64,000 nucleotides of DNA from an uncultured Eggerthella sp. (GTDB lineage Bacteria > Actinomycetota > Coriobacteriia > Coriobacteriales > Eggerthellaceae): NCBI GenBank assembly GCA_900556585.1, contig USPD01000002.1:17904-81903 (forward strand), given 5' to 3'. A program made the translations under genes and the position numbers. Shown one piece after another: positions 43,443 through 53,276 of this stretch. Under the pieces are notes generated by a model. The model was not told the DNA's origin, searched no databases, and was given only the letters and a program-made list of their open reading frames with translations. Each line of letters starts with the position of its first letter. Within the stretch, counting starts at the first letter, position 1.

Positions 43443-45101
43443 TTAAGGACGACGCGATTTTCTTAACATATCCCACGCCATCCATACAAATAATAGGAAA
43501 GCTGAGACATATTCAATAAACGAAAGTACCGGCAACCCGAACACGCGGGGCATATCAACAGAAATAATAAGCGACCCACTTACCAACAAACCTGCTATTA
43601 CCAAACTCATTGCAAGACGATTCGCAATACGGCTAACTTTCCGCAACGGCTCCGTTGAACCAAGCATTTCCATATTCACCTTAAGCTGGCCGCGAGAAAG
43701 CATACGAAACATTTCGCTCGAATATTCAAACGTTTTCAGCATGCTATTCATGGTGCTGTCCAGCGAAAGGAGCGTTGATTTTATACGGTGCTCAAATTCT
43801 TCCTGTACATTTTTTGTACGCATGATGTGACCATTAATGATGCCAATCATGTTGGTGTTGGCCAAATATTCAGCCAACGATCCTTCCATAGTCACAATGC
43901 CACGCGATACTGCCGTAACTGACGCAGGAAGCGTAACTTTGCACTGACGCGTTAGTGTCATGATATCGCTCAACAACGCGCCCACATCAATGTCGGAAAC
44001 ATTAGTTGAACAATAGCTCTTTAATACATTGTCAAGTTCCGCAAGCAAACGCGCATGATCAATGCCTTCCATGTCATGCTCAACAGAAAATGAGATAAGC
44101 GCATCTTTTAAATCACTTGCGTTCTGCGCTCCAACAGCTTCAATAATTTTGCTAAACCCAATACGCTCACGTACAGAAAGTCTGCCCATAATGCCAAGGT
44201 CAAGGTATACAACCTTACCTTCGTGAACAAATAAGTTACCTGGATGAGGATCTGCATGAAAAAAGCCGTGCTCAAGAATTTGAGTAGCGTAATTGTCCAT
44301 TACCTTAAGCCCAATTTCATCAAGGTCATACCCATATTCTTTGAGCTTTTCGGTGTCCTTAATAGAAATGCCTTCAACGTATTCCATCACTAAAACGGAT
44401 TCAGTACAGTATTCCATGTAAGGCTTAGGACACGAAATAAATACGACATCCTTATTAAGCTCAGCAAATTCTTGTAAGTTATTTGCTTCCTTTATGAAAT
44501 CAGTTTCCTCAAGAAAGGTAGCCCATAATTCCTCAACCACATCACGCAGGTCAAGCATTTGGGTATCTTTCATGAAGCGAGAAATATGCTTTGCTACCGA
44601 GCGCATAACATCAATATCTTGCGCCATTACAGCACGAACACCAGGTCGTTGTACTTTAACCGCTACAACATCCCCATTTGAAAGCTCGGCTTTGTGAACC
44701 TGCGCTAAAGAAGCACTGCCTAAAGGTGTTGGGCCAATTTTGCGAAATATTTCATGAAAACGACTTCCATATACATCCTCCAATGCGGCAAGCGTATCTT
44801 CAAAAGGCATGGGATCGCAATCCATCTGAAGATCTGAAAGCGCATCACAATACGCCTGCGGCAATATTTCTGAACGCAAAGAAAGCATTTGTCCAATTTT
44901 GATAAAACTTGGACCCAAGTCGATCAAAAAATTGCGCAGCTGATTAGGGCTTAACCCCTCATGCACACGATGTTTTCGCATAAGTCCAATAATCTCACTT
45001 AAACGACGCATGCGTGCTTTACGGCTTAAGCCAAACTTCTGATCGGGATCTATTTCTGCCCCATCACGAAACATGTATTTTAGTAACGAATTTTCAGCCA
45101 T
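43443..45101 (-). CDS. AarF/UbiB-like atypical kinase (ABC1 family)
   Basis: The ATG is at 45101, 552 residues. The family's KxGQ motif is in LGPSFIKIGQMLSLRSEILP, the Ala-rich loop in PLGSASLAQVHKAEL, the invariant Lys in VAVKVQRPGV, and the catalytic/metal segment in HADPHPGNLFV and YLDLGIMGRL. Two membrane helices close the protein (about 500-545). UbiB proteins support ubiquinone or isoprenoid-lipid homeostasis; in anaerobes without quinones the role is unclear. It lies 64 bp after, and in the same orientation as, the phasin-like gene, a pairing also common elsewhere. Confidence 0.9.
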   Translation of the reverse strand: MAENSLLKYMFRDGAEIDPDQKFGLSRKARMRRLSEIIGLMRKHRVHEGLSPNQLRNFLIDLGPSFIKIGQMLSLRSEILPQAYCDALSDLQMDCDPMPFEDTLAALEDVYGSRFHEIFRKIGPTPLGSASLAQVHKAELSNGDVVAVKVQRPGVRAVMAQDIDVMRSVAKHISRFMKDTQMLDLRDVVEELWATFLEETDFIKEANNLQEFAELNKDVVFISCPKPYMEYCTESVLVMEYVEGISIKDTEKLKEYGYDLDEIGLKVMDNYATQILEHGFFHADPHPGNLFVHEGKVVYLDLGIMGRLSVRERIGFSKIIEAVGAQNASDLKDALISFSVEHDMEGIDHARLLAELDNVLKSYCSTNVSDIDVGALLSDIMTLTRQCKVTLPASVTAVSRGIVTMEGSLAEYLANTNMIGIINGHIMRTKNVQEEFEHRIKSTLLSLDSTMNSMLKTFEYSSEMFRMLSRGQLKVNMEMLGSTEPLRKVSRIANRLAMSLVIAGLLVSGSLIISVDMPRVFGLPVLSFIEYVSAFLLFVWMAWDMLRKSRRP

Positions 45102-45165
45102 GCGCAAAAGTTCTGTTTATCAACCGCACTTAGTGCAAACATCTACCTGACTAGCAAAAATTTCC

Positions 45166-45528
45166 CTATTCAGCAGGTTTTTCTGCCCCTACTTGAAGAG
45201 CATCTTTCTTGGCATCATCAGTAACTTCAGCTTCAGTTGCTACATTTGATTCAGCGACTAAACGAGCAACAGTTGCTGCAAATTCTTCACGTTCTTCTGG
45301 AGACATAGTTTTAAGCGTTTGAGCAACTGCTTCTTCGCGAACTTTAGAAATAGTTTGCGTTGCTTTATGTTGAAGCTCCTGATTGATGTCTTTTCCTTGC
45401 TCAACCGTCAGATTGCCTTTTTCGATGAGCGTATCTACTACTTCTTTGGCTTTTTCACCCGTAATGGCAAGAGCACCTACACCTGCCAGGAAAATGTCCT
45501 TGAAGCCATCTTCTATAAACTTAGCCAT
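45166..45528 (-). CDS. Phasin-like/polyhydroxyalkanoate-granule-associated-type small protein
   Basis: This 120-residue, mostly helical acidic protein opens FIEDGFKDIFLAGVGALAITGEKAKEVVDTLIEKG, the pattern of PhaF/phasin-like domains often found beside AarF genes. GAGGAGGGGG precedes the ATG. No PHA synthase is in the window, so granule binding should not be assumed. Likely co-transcribed with the AarF gene. Confidence 0.78.
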   Translation of the reverse strand: MAKFIEDGFKDIFLAGVGALAITGEKAKEVVDTLIEKGNLTVEQGKDINQELQHKATQTISKVREEAVAQTLKTMSPEEREEFAATVARLVAESNVATEAEVTDDAKKDALQVGAEKPAE

Positions 45529-45615
45529 TGTGTCCCCCTCCTCAAGCAGAATGTTACTTAATTGTATTATATGGGTTTCTTCATAATTGCCTGTTTACCG
45601 TTAAATAACAGTTTA

Positions 45616-45659
45616 AATTGAACACAGTGTTTAGTAAAATAGTCTACGCTAATTGAACA
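45616..45659. promoter_or_regulatory. Paired AATTGAACA boxes upstream of the giant activase gene
   Basis: AATTGAACA occurs at 45616-45624 and 45651-45659, 35 bp apart. The first is part of the palindrome AACACAGTGTT (45621-45631); the second continues GACAGTCTAATT. A TAAAAT (-10-like) lies between at 45635-45640. Candidate sites for the TetR regulator encoded at 50.4 kb. Confidence 0.35.
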
Positions 45660-45696
45660 GACAGTCTAATTAACGTAAGAAAGCAAGTGTATATAA

Positions 45697-48600
45697 GTGA
45701 CGGATACTCCATTACGAAACACAACAGATACTTTAACTTCCGAAGAGCCCACTTCTCAAACACCTACCACAATTTCAAATATCACCACTCTTCTAGTTGG
45801 TATTGACGTTGGATCAACCACGGGAAAAATTGCGGTATATGATCCTGAAACAAAACAGGTGTTGTTTCGTAGATATGTTCGCCACCATGCCCGCCAGGTT
45901 GAATGTGTAAAAAATTTATTGCTCAAAGTAAAAGAAGCTTTTCCTAATGCTTCGCTGCGTGCAGCTTTCTGCGGATCGGGTGGTGCAGCCCTAGCTGATG
46001 CTCTTGGACTTCCCTATGTTCAAGAAGTAGTAGCAAATGCTTTAGCGGTAAGTGAATTTTATCCTACCGCCCGTACTGCTATTGAGCTTGGTGGACAAGA
46101 CGCCAAGATGGTATTTTTCGAATACGACACTAACCAGGAACGTCTTACCGTTGCCGACATGCGCATGAACGGCAGTTGCGCAGGTGGCACTGGTGCTTTT
46201 ATTGACGAAATTGCAACCCTGCTCAAAGTTCCTACCGAAAAATTTAATGACCTGGCAAACCAAGGCAAATCGGTTCATAACATTTCAGGACGTTGCGGCG
46301 TTTACGCTAAAACTGACATTCAGCCTTTGCTCAACCAAGGTGTTCCAAAAGAAGAAATTGCTCTTTCTTCGTTTCATGCCATTGCAAAACAGACCATTGG
46401 CGGTTTAGCGCAAGGCCTTGACATTACACCTCCCGTTGTATTTGAAGGCGGCCCTTTAACGTTTAATCCACGCCTTATCAAGGTATTCGCCGAACGCCTT
46501 GATTTAGGACGAGAAGATATCATCATTCCAGAACATCCTGAAACTATTGTGGCTGTTGGTGCGGCACTTTCTTTAAATGATTTATTCCGCGACACTCCCG
46601 CTTCGCTTGTGTTGGATGATGCTATCCATGCCTTAGAAACTAAGCAAATTGTTGTAATAGATGGCGCTACTTCTATGTGCTCTTGCGATGAAGAAACGCC
46701 ACAAACTGCTCATAAAATCGAATTATCTTTGCCACTCTTTGAAAATGAAAAGGGAAAGGAAGCCTTCCAAAAACGACATGAACTGGGCGAAGCACATTCT
46801 CTTGAAACTTTCGAAGAAGGCACCCTGCCCGAAGCGCTTCCTGTTTATTTAGGTATTGACTCGGGCTCCACCACAACAAAGCTTGCATTGCTTGATACCC
46901 AAGGAAACTTAGTAGATTCCTTTTATGCTCCCAACGAAGGCGAACCACTCAAAGTTGCTCAAAAGGCCTTGATTGATTTGCACGACCGTTATGCTAGCCA
47001 GGGCTGCACGTTGCAGGTTATGGGTGTTGGTACTACCGGCTATGGTGAACTTATGTTCGCTCAAGCGCTTAACGCCGATAGTCACACGGTAGAAACAGTT
47101 GCCCATGCACATGCTGCACAGCGCTACGTACCAGATGTAACCTTCATTCTGGATATTGGCGGCCAAGACATGAAAGCGCTCTGGATTGATGAGGGCATTA
47201 TTACCAACGTCGTCGTAAACGAAGCATGCTCTAGTGGCTGTGGTTCCTTCTTGGAAAACTTTGCTTCCACCTTAGGCATTGCCACAAAAGATATTGCCGA
47301 AGCTGCTTTCCGATCAGAATCTCCTGCAGCTTTGGGTAGCCGTTGCACTGTTTTCATGAATTCAAGCATTGTTACAGAACAGAAAAACGGCAAAACCCCT
47401 GATGATATTATGGCTGGCTTATGCCGTTCCATTATCGAAAACGTTTTCACTAAAGTAATTCGTGTTGCTAACCTTGACAGCTTAGGCACTCGCATCGTAG
47501 TTCAAGGCGGTACTTTCTTAAACGATGCCGTGCTGCGTGCGTTTGAGCAATATGTAGGACGCGAAGTAGTTCGCGCCCCCTACCCTGGTTTGATGGGCGC
47601 TATTGGTGCTGCTCTTATTGCTCAAGAACAGATAGGAGATAACTCATCATCTTTTATCGGATGGAATGCACTACGTACCTTCACCTACCAGCAAGAAACA
47701 AATCTTATTTGTCCCTTCTGCGCTAACCGTTGCAACAGAACCCGCATTACGTTTTCTAATGGATCTTCCTGGATTACAGGCAACCGCTGCCCTCGCGGCG
47801 AAGTTGTGGGTGATCCTAAAGACGTATCCGTTCGCGATGCAGTACGCGAAGCCAAAAAAGTAATGGATAGCGTTCCCAACTTATACGCAGAACGCGAAGA
47901 GCTGCTTTTCCAGGATTGGCCACACACAGAACTGCTGCCTAAGCAAAACATTACTATTGGCCTACCCCGCGTACTGTTCTACTGGGATACCATGCCTTTC
48001 TGGAAAACTCTGCTTCAAGCACTGGGGTTTGATGTAAAAATGTCCCACTTAAGTACGCGCGCGATTTATGAAGACGGCTTGCAATCAGTCGCATCCGACA
48101 CCGTTTGCTTCCCTGCCAAGCTGGTACACGGCCACCTGCGTGATTTACATAAGCAAGACGTCGACCGTATCTTTATGCCTATTGTCACTACAGTACCTAC
48201 CGAAAACACAGCAGATACAAGCCGCTCAATGTGTGCGGTTGTTAAAGGCTATTCTCTTGTTATCAAAAACTCAGATAACCCTGAACGTCGTTGGAATATT
48301 CCGTTTGATAGCCCCTTGTTCCATTGGTTTACCGAACAGGACCGTACTCACCAGCTAACTAAGTATTTCCATGAAACGTTTAGCATCCCTGCAAAAGCCG
48401 TTGAAGAAGCTCTTAAGCAAGCTGAATCAGCCCAGCGCTCCTTCCACGAAGCATTACAGCATCGCGGTGCTGAAGTGTTGGCTCAAGTGCGAAAAGAAGG
48501 CCGTTACGCCATCGTTTTGGCGGGACGCCCTTATCATAACGACATGCTGGTAAATCATGAACTTCCTAGTTTCTTTACCGATTTAGGCATTCCTGTTATT

Positions 48601-50349
48601 ACCGCCGATTCTGTTCCAGGAGTTACTGATGTAACGCTTGATAACAGCATGATTGATATAGTGAACAACTTCCATGCGCGCATGCTTTCTTCAGCTGTCA
48701 TTGCCGCGCAAAGCCCACATATGGAATACGTGCAAATCGTAAGCTTTGGCTGCGGGCATGATGCCTATCTGTCTGACGAAATCATTCGCCTTATGAAAGA
48801 GGTTGGACCAAAAATTCCTCTTGTCCTAAAGGTTGACGAAAGCGATATTCGCGGTCCTCTTGGCATACGTACGCGTTCATTTGTTGAAACTATTGAACGT
48901 CGGCGCATTCAAGAAGCCAAGCGTGAGCAAGAGTCCAAGACAACTTCAACTTCCAACGCTGAAGCAAAGCTGGATTCGCAGGCAAAGCAGGCCAGCGAAA
49001 AGCAGTCCGCTGGTACACCAACAATAAACGAAGAAGATGCTCGCAAAGAATATGCACTTGACGAACAAGTAGCTCAGCACACGGGAGAAAAATTAGCAGA
49101 TCCATACCCACAAAAATTCGACGATAAAGCAGTAAAAGAACGTGTGGTGCTGGTACCCAACACCTCCCACGCATTCAGTCGCATCATGTCTGCCATTTTT
49201 TCAAAACAGGGTTTACGTACTGTATCTCTTCCTATCGGACGCGAACGTGCTATCTATCTGGGCAAAAAATATGTTCACAATGATATCTGCTTCCCAGCAC
49301 AAATTGTTATTGGCGAAGCATTAGAAGCGCTTGAATCTGGCAAATATGATTTAGATCATGTTGCGGTGGCAACGGGCAAATATATTGGCGACTGCCGCTT
49401 AACCCACTACGCCGCCTTGCTTCGCAAAGCACTTGATGATGCGGGATACGAACAGGTGCCAATTGTTACCAACGACGATGTAGATTTCCATAATATACAT
49501 CCAGGTTTCAAATTGAATACTACTTCCGCAATTCGTGTAGCCTTCACCTTACCAATGATAGACGCACTGGAAGAACTCTTACGAAAAATGCGCCCATACG
49601 AATTGGAAGAAGGAAGTGCCAATAAGGCCTTTGATGAAGCCCTTGATTGTCTTGTAGCAGGCCTCGAAAAAGGTGGTGTCCATGGAGCCAAAAAGGCATT
49701 TGTTCAATCGATAGAAATAATGAAGAAGGTTCCCTACGACAGAAGCAACCCTCGCCCGACTGTTCTTATCGTCGGTGAATACTTGCTGAACTTCCATCCT
49801 GGCGCAAACCACGACATTGAAGACTACCTGGAAAAGAACGGCCTTGAAGTCATTGAAGCTCGTATGACCGATGTTATTCGTAAAACGTATTTCTACCAGG
49901 ATTCTCAAGTCAAAGAATACAAAGTAGACCGCCCTTTTACAGAAAAAGCAACCTACAGAATAGACAACCGTGTATTTGATCTAGCACATGATATGACTGA
50001 TCGTATTGCAAAGGCGCACCCGTTGTATACGCCCCCCTGTCGTATGCCTGAGCTTGTACAGGCAAGCGATCCAATCATTCATCATACGTTTGACGCAGGA
50101 GAAGGCGTGCTCATCCCTGCAGAAATTCTGCATCACGCTGAACACGGCTGCCGTGCATTTGTAATTTTGCAACCGTTCGGTTGCCTACCGAATCACGTTG
50201 TTGGTCGAGGTATTGCTAAACGCTTAAAAGAGCTGTACCCCGATGCACAAATTCTTCCATTGGACTTCGACCCTGATGTAAGTTTCGCAAATATTGAGAA
50301 TCGTCTTCAGATGCTCATTATGAACGCACGTGCATCACAACAGAAATAA
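45697..50349 (+). CDS. Giant fused BadF-type activase / HgdB-like dehydratase-related protein
   Basis: This is a 1550-residue protein with a GTG start and a weak ribosome site. Order: ASKHA ATPase 1 (about 35-300; GIDVGSTTGK, GSCAGGTGAF, GRCGVYAKTD); ASKHA ATPase 2 (385-650; GIDSGSTTTK, SSGCGSFLE, GSRCTVF); a Cys cluster CPFCANRC near 671; an HgdB/DUF2229-like half from about 751; a charged linker (about 1075-1140); and a second HgdB-like half to the end. In characterised relatives the activase is an ATP-driven [4Fe-4S] protein that injects low-potential electrons into 2-hydroxyacyl-CoA dehydratases or double-cubane reductases. The substrate of this fused form is unknown. Followed 26 bp later by a TetR gene. 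Confidence 0.85.
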   Translation: MTDTPLRNTTDTLTSEEPTSQTPTTISNITTLLVGIDVGSTTGKIAVYDPETKQVLFRRYVRHHARQVECVKNLLLKVKEAFPNASLRAAFCGSGGAALADALGLPYVQEVVANALAVSEFYPTARTAIELGGQDAKMVFFEYDTNQERLTVADMRMNGSCAGGTGAFIDEIATLLKVPTEKFNDLANQGKSVHNISGRCGVYAKTDIQPLLNQGVPKEEIALSSFHAIAKQTIGGLAQGLDITPPVVFEGGPLTFNPRLIKVFAERLDLGREDIIIPEHPETIVAVGAALSLNDLFRDTPASLVLDDAIHALETKQIVVIDGATSMCSCDEETPQTAHKIELSLPLFENEKGKEAFQKRHELGEAHSLETFEEGTLPEALPVYLGIDSGSTTTKLALLDTQGNLVDSFYAPNEGEPLKVAQKALIDLHDRYASQGCTLQVMGVGTTGYGELMFAQALNADSHTVETVAHAHAAQRYVPDVTFILDIGGQDMKALWIDEGIITNVVVNEACSSGCGSFLENFASTLGIATKDIAEAAFRSESPAALGSRCTVFMNSSIVTEQKNGKTPDDIMAGLCRSIIENVFTKVIRVANLDSLGTRIVVQGGTFLNDAVLRAFEQYVGREVVRAPYPGLMGAIGAALIAQEQIGDNSSSFIGWNALRTFTYQQETNLICPFCANRCNRTRITFSNGSSWITGNRCPRGEVVGDPKDVSVRDAVREAKKVMDSVPNLYAEREELLFQDWPHTELLPKQNITIGLPRVLFYWDTMPFWKTLLQALGFDVKMSHLSTRAIYEDGLQSVASDTVCFPAKLVHGHLRDLHKQDVDRIFMPIVTTVPTENTADTSRSMCAVVKGYSLVIKNSDNPERRWNIPFDSPLFHWFTEQDRTHQLTKYFHETFSIPAKAVEEALKQAESAQRSFHEALQHRGAEVLAQVRKEGRYAIVLAGRPYHNDMLVNHELPSFFTDLGIPVITADSVPGVTDVTLDNSMIDIVNNFHARMLSSAVIAAQSPHMEYVQIVSFGCGHDAYLSDEIIRLMKEVGPKIPLVLKVDESDIRGPLGIRTRSFVETIERRRIQEAKREQESKTTSTSNAEAKLDSQAKQASEKQSAGTPTINEEDARKEYALDEQVAQHTGEKLADPYPQKFDDKAVKERVVLVPNTSHAFSRIMSAIFSKQGLRTVSLPIGRERAIYLGKKYVHNDICFPAQIVIGEALEALESGKYDLDHVAVATGKYIGDCRLTHYAALLRKALDDAGYEQVPIVTNDDVDFHNIHPGFKLNTTSAIRVAFTLPMIDALEELLRKMRPYELEEGSANKAFDEALDCLVAGLEKGGVHGAKKAFVQSIEIMKKVPYDRSNPRPTVLIVGEYLLNFHPGANHDIEDYLEKNGLEVIEARMTDVIRKTYFYQDSQVKEYKVDRPFTEKATYRIDNRVFDLAHDMTDRIAKAHPLYTPPCRMPELVQASDPIIHHTFDAGEGVLIPAEILHHAEHGCRAFVILQPFGCLPNHVVGRGIAKRLKELYPDAQILPLDFDPDVSFANIENRLQMLIMNARASQQK

Positions 50350-50375
50350 CAGCTAGGCACGCTATCCAGGAGATA

Positions 50376-51047
50376 ATGACCATGGCACGACCTCGAAAAG
50401 ACCAAGGCGATTCAGCTGAACAACGCATCAAAGATGCGTTCTGGAGCCTATTGGAACAAAACGACTTAAAAGACATCACGGTTAGCATGATTACCGCAAG
50501 TGCTAAATGTAACCGCGGTACGTTTTATTATCATTTCGATTCGCTCGAAGAATTGATTGATACCGTTATTAATGAAGAACTTTTTATTAATAGCAGCATA
50601 CCGCATTCTTTCTTCTACCTTATATGCGAAAGCACTAACCCCTTTGAACAGGATAGCTTCGCAATACATGTTAGACGATTTGGTTTAATGCTCAACCGTG
50701 CCGGGCAAGAGCAGATTGATACCCGCGTAAAAGCCGTCGTTATAGACATGTGGGAAAACCTTCTTTGTCCTAATAACGAAGAACTGGCTACCGAAACTCG
50801 CCTGATTATGGAATACACCATAAGCGGCCTTATCGGACTTATTTCATACTTATACCGTGAAGGCTTTTTTAACAACGGTTCTATGCCAAAAGAAAGCTAC
50901 TACAGATTAAAGGAAAATTCACAGTATCTTGTGGTAACGCTAAGTCGCGCACAAAACATCCCTTTACAAGAGCTAGAAAAGCGTATTTGTAATCAACTTC
51001 GAAATAACCAAAGCGAAGCTTGCAAATCATGCATGAAATATCGGTAG
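50376..51047 (+). CDS. TetR/AcrR family transcriptional regulator
   Basis: This 223-residue regulator has an N-terminal helix-turn-helix (AEQRIKDAFWSLLEQND, ITVSMITASAKCNRGTFYYHF at about 34-54), typical of TetR. The C-terminal ligand domain ends with three Cys-containing residues (CNQL, CKSC). AGGAG lies just upstream of the first ATG. It forms an operon with the giant activase gene (26-bp gap) and is its likely regulator. Its stop abuts the gshA stop of the opposite strand with no spacing. Confidence 0.9.
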   Translation: MTMARPRKDQGDSAEQRIKDAFWSLLEQNDLKDITVSMITASAKCNRGTFYYHFDSLEELIDTVINEELFINSSIPHSFFYLICESTNPFEQDSFAIHVRRFGLMLNRAGQEQIDTRVKAVVIDMWENLLCPNNEELATETRLIMEYTISGLIGLISYLYREGFFNNGSMPKESYYRLKENSQYLVVTLSRAQNIPLQELEKRICNQLRNNQSEACKSCMKYR

Positions 51048-52328
51048 TTAGAGGTTGCGGTAATTAATTTTTTTCGACCAGGCCTCAAAACCTTCTAAAT
51101 AGGTGCAATCATGGGCAGAAAGTGCCTTACGGGCAGTTTCAAACAGCAGTTCTTCCCAATCTTTAAGCGATCTACCACAAATGCATGCCTGCAAACCATC
51201 TGCTCTAATTGCTTTTGCTGCTTCGTTTGTATAGGAATCCGTTAAAGACCAGTCGTTGCCAACAACACCAAAAGCTTCTTCGATGCCTAATAAAGAACCA
51301 TCCGAATAAAAAATACCTTTAATCAGCGCTGCATAACCAGCAACAGCTTGCAAAGGAAGTGCATCAGCAGGGCGAATCTCAACAAATCGCTTCAACCTAA
51401 CATCTGGCCAAAACATTGAAAGTAGGTGCTCAATATCCGTTTCTTCCATGGGAGCATCCGCATACGCCTGAGATGCTGTTTGACCTACCACACTACGAAG
51501 AGCCTGGCCCTGAGGGTTACAAGCTTCTGGACGAGTAACAAAAATGGGGCACGTTCCTAACAGCCAATCTGCATATTGTTCAAAACCAAAGCCCTTATCA
51601 AACAAGCCAGGTATTTGTCCGCAACGTGCATTGTCCACATCGCGCCACATCACAAGATGTGATAAGGGTTTTTGAGGAACTTCTCCTTCAAAACGCTCAC
51701 TATTGTCAGTAAGTACAGCAATAATAGGAACAAGCGCTTGCGCAATACGCATCTTTCTTATGGCGTCAGCCTCGTCCTTATAATCAACCGAAACCTGAGT
51801 AGAAGCTGATGCGCGCATCATTCGTTCGCCATGAGTACCCAATGAATGAAAATAATCATTCATAAAGTGATAGCGCTTCTTAGGAATTAAAGGCAGGTCA
51901 AGCGCCTTTTCTGTAGGGTGATAACCTAGAGTGACAAGCTTGCAGCCATGCTCTTGCAAAAAAGGATCTACCTTATCCCTGAACTGAGTGTATACGGAAA
52001 CTATATCGTCAATTGAACAAAACGGCGCAATGCTAATTTCTAATTGCGCAGCAGGCTCTAAAGACAAAGAAGCATCATTATTAGCAAGTCCAAGAAGCTC
52101 CCCCTCAAGCCCTCGCGTTTCGCGGGGATAATACGAAGACAAATACTTCAAAATATCGCGCACACCAAATTCATCATTCGCGCCTTGATAAGAAATGGCA
52201 CGATTTGTTTTTGCATCTACCACGAAATGCTCAACTTCAACGCCTAGCTTTCCGCAAGGTTCGTTCCCTTTGGCGCCGCTGACAAAATAAGAAATAATTG
52301 CCTTGCGATTATCCTCCGCGAAAGACAT
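51048..52328 (-). CDS. gshA: Glutamate-cysteine ligase (GCS2/plant-type)
   Basis: This 426-residue cytosolic enzyme makes gamma-glutamylcysteine from Glu, Cys and ATP. Landmarks: GVEVEHFVVDA near 29, EPAAQLEISIAP with the metal/substrate Glu, RASASTQVSVDY, and FVEIRPADALP in the second half, matching the GCS2 family found in plants, proteobacteria and actinobacteria. It is downstream of cysK (six-base gap), so cysteine made by the first enzyme feeds the second. No glutathione synthetase is present, so the final thiol may be gamma-glutamylcysteine or glutathione made elsewhere. Confidence 0.9.
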   Translation of the reverse strand: MSFAEDNRKAIISYFVSGAKGNEPCGKLGVEVEHFVVDAKTNRAISYQGANDEFGVRDILKYLSSYYPRETRGLEGELLGLANNDASLSLEPAAQLEISIAPFCSIDDIVSVYTQFRDKVDPFLQEHGCKLVTLGYHPTEKALDLPLIPKKRYHFMNDYFHSLGTHGERMMRASASTQVSVDYKDEADAIRKMRIAQALVPIIAVLTDNSERFEGEVPQKPLSHLVMWRDVDNARCGQIPGLFDKGFGFEQYADWLLGTCPIFVTRPEACNPQGQALRSVVGQTASQAYADAPMEETDIEHLLSMFWPDVRLKRFVEIRPADALPLQAVAGYAALIKGIFYSDGSLLGIEEAFGVVGNDWSLTDSYTNEAAKAIRADGLQACICGRSLKDWEELLFETARKALSAHDCTYLEGFEAWSKKINYRNL

Positions 52329-52334
52329 GATGAG

Positions 52335-53276
52335 TTACTCCGTTTCACCTAAATGCGCAAAAAGATCTGACGAAAGATAGCGTTCGCCCGTATCAGGAAG
52401 AACTACTACGATAGTTTTTCCTTCGTTTTCAGGACGTTGAGCAACCTTTGTTGCCGCCGCCAAAGCAGCACCTGAAGAAATACCAACCAGCACACCTTCT
52501 TTTGCTGCTAATTCGCGCGAAGCTTCAAAAGCATCTTGAGTAGCTACCGTTAAAACCTCGTCATAAATAGAGGTATCGAGCGTATCTGGCACAAATCCTG
52601 CACCAATACCCTGAATACCATGGGGACCACTATGACCTTCGGAAAGCACAGGAGAATCAGCAGGCTCTACAGCAATAACCTTAATTTCAGGATTCTGGCT
52701 TTTAAGATACTTACCTGCGCCGGACAAGGTGCCACCTGTCCCCACGCCTGCAACAAGAATATCTACGCTGCCTTCGCTTGCTTCCCAAATCTCAGGACCC
52801 GTTGTTGCTTCATGAGCTGCAGGATTAGCTGGGTTAACAAACTGACCAGCAATAATTGAGTTTGGATATTCTTTTGCAATTTCATCTGCACGAGCAATTG
52901 CACCAGCCATACCTTTTGAACCTTCAGTCAGCACCACTTCAGCACCATACGCCCTCATAAGAATGCGTCGTTCAATGCTCATAGTTTCAGGCATAACAAT
53001 AATGGTTCTGTTGCCACGCGCTGCAGCCAAAGCTGCCAATGCAATGCCGGTATTGCCTGAGGTGGGCTCAATAATAACGGTATCCTTATCGAGCTTCCCC
53101 TCACGCTCTGCCGTTTCCAGCATAGCTTTTGCAATACGATCCTTAGCGGAACCTGCAGGATTGAATGATTCAATCTTAGCAACCACTTTTGCCTTTAAAT
53201 TGTGATTCTTTTCATAATTAGTAAGCTCCAATAATGGAGTGTTTCCAATAAGTTCAGCAACGTTTGAGTAAATCAT
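52335..53276 (-). CDS. cysK: Cysteine synthase (O-acetylserine sulfhydrylase)
   Basis: This 313-residue PLP enzyme has the Schiff-base Lys in NPAGSAKDRIA near 46, the substrate loop EPTSGNTGIALA near 70, the phosphate-binding GVGTGGTLSGAGKYL near 177-191 and VGISSGAALAAA near the end. It makes cysteine from O-acetylserine and sulfide. AGAAAGG precedes the ATG. It leads an operon with gshA. A hairpin in the leader (53294-53326) lies just before the ribosome site. Confidence 0.95.
   Translation of the reverse strand: MIYSNVAELIGNTPLLELTNYEKNHNLKAKVVAKIESFNPAGSAKDRIAKAMLETAEREGKLDKDTVIIEPTSGNTGIALAALAAARGNRTIIVMPETMSIERRILMRAYGAEVVLTEGSKGMAGAIARADEIAKEYPNSIIAGQFVNPANPAAHEATTGPEIWEASEGSVDILVAGVGTGGTLSGAGKYLKSQNPEIKVIAVEPADSPVLSEGHSGPHGIQGIGAGFVPDTLDTSIYDEVLTVATQDAFEASRELAAKEGVLVGISSGAALAAATKVAQRPENEGKTIVVVLPDTGERYLSSDLFAHLGETE

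Noticed and set aside
45042..45101. Phasin gene as proof of polyhydroxyalkanoate storage
   Set aside because: Phasin-like proteins of this short type occur beside AarF genes in organisms without PHA synthase, and no PHA gene is in the window.
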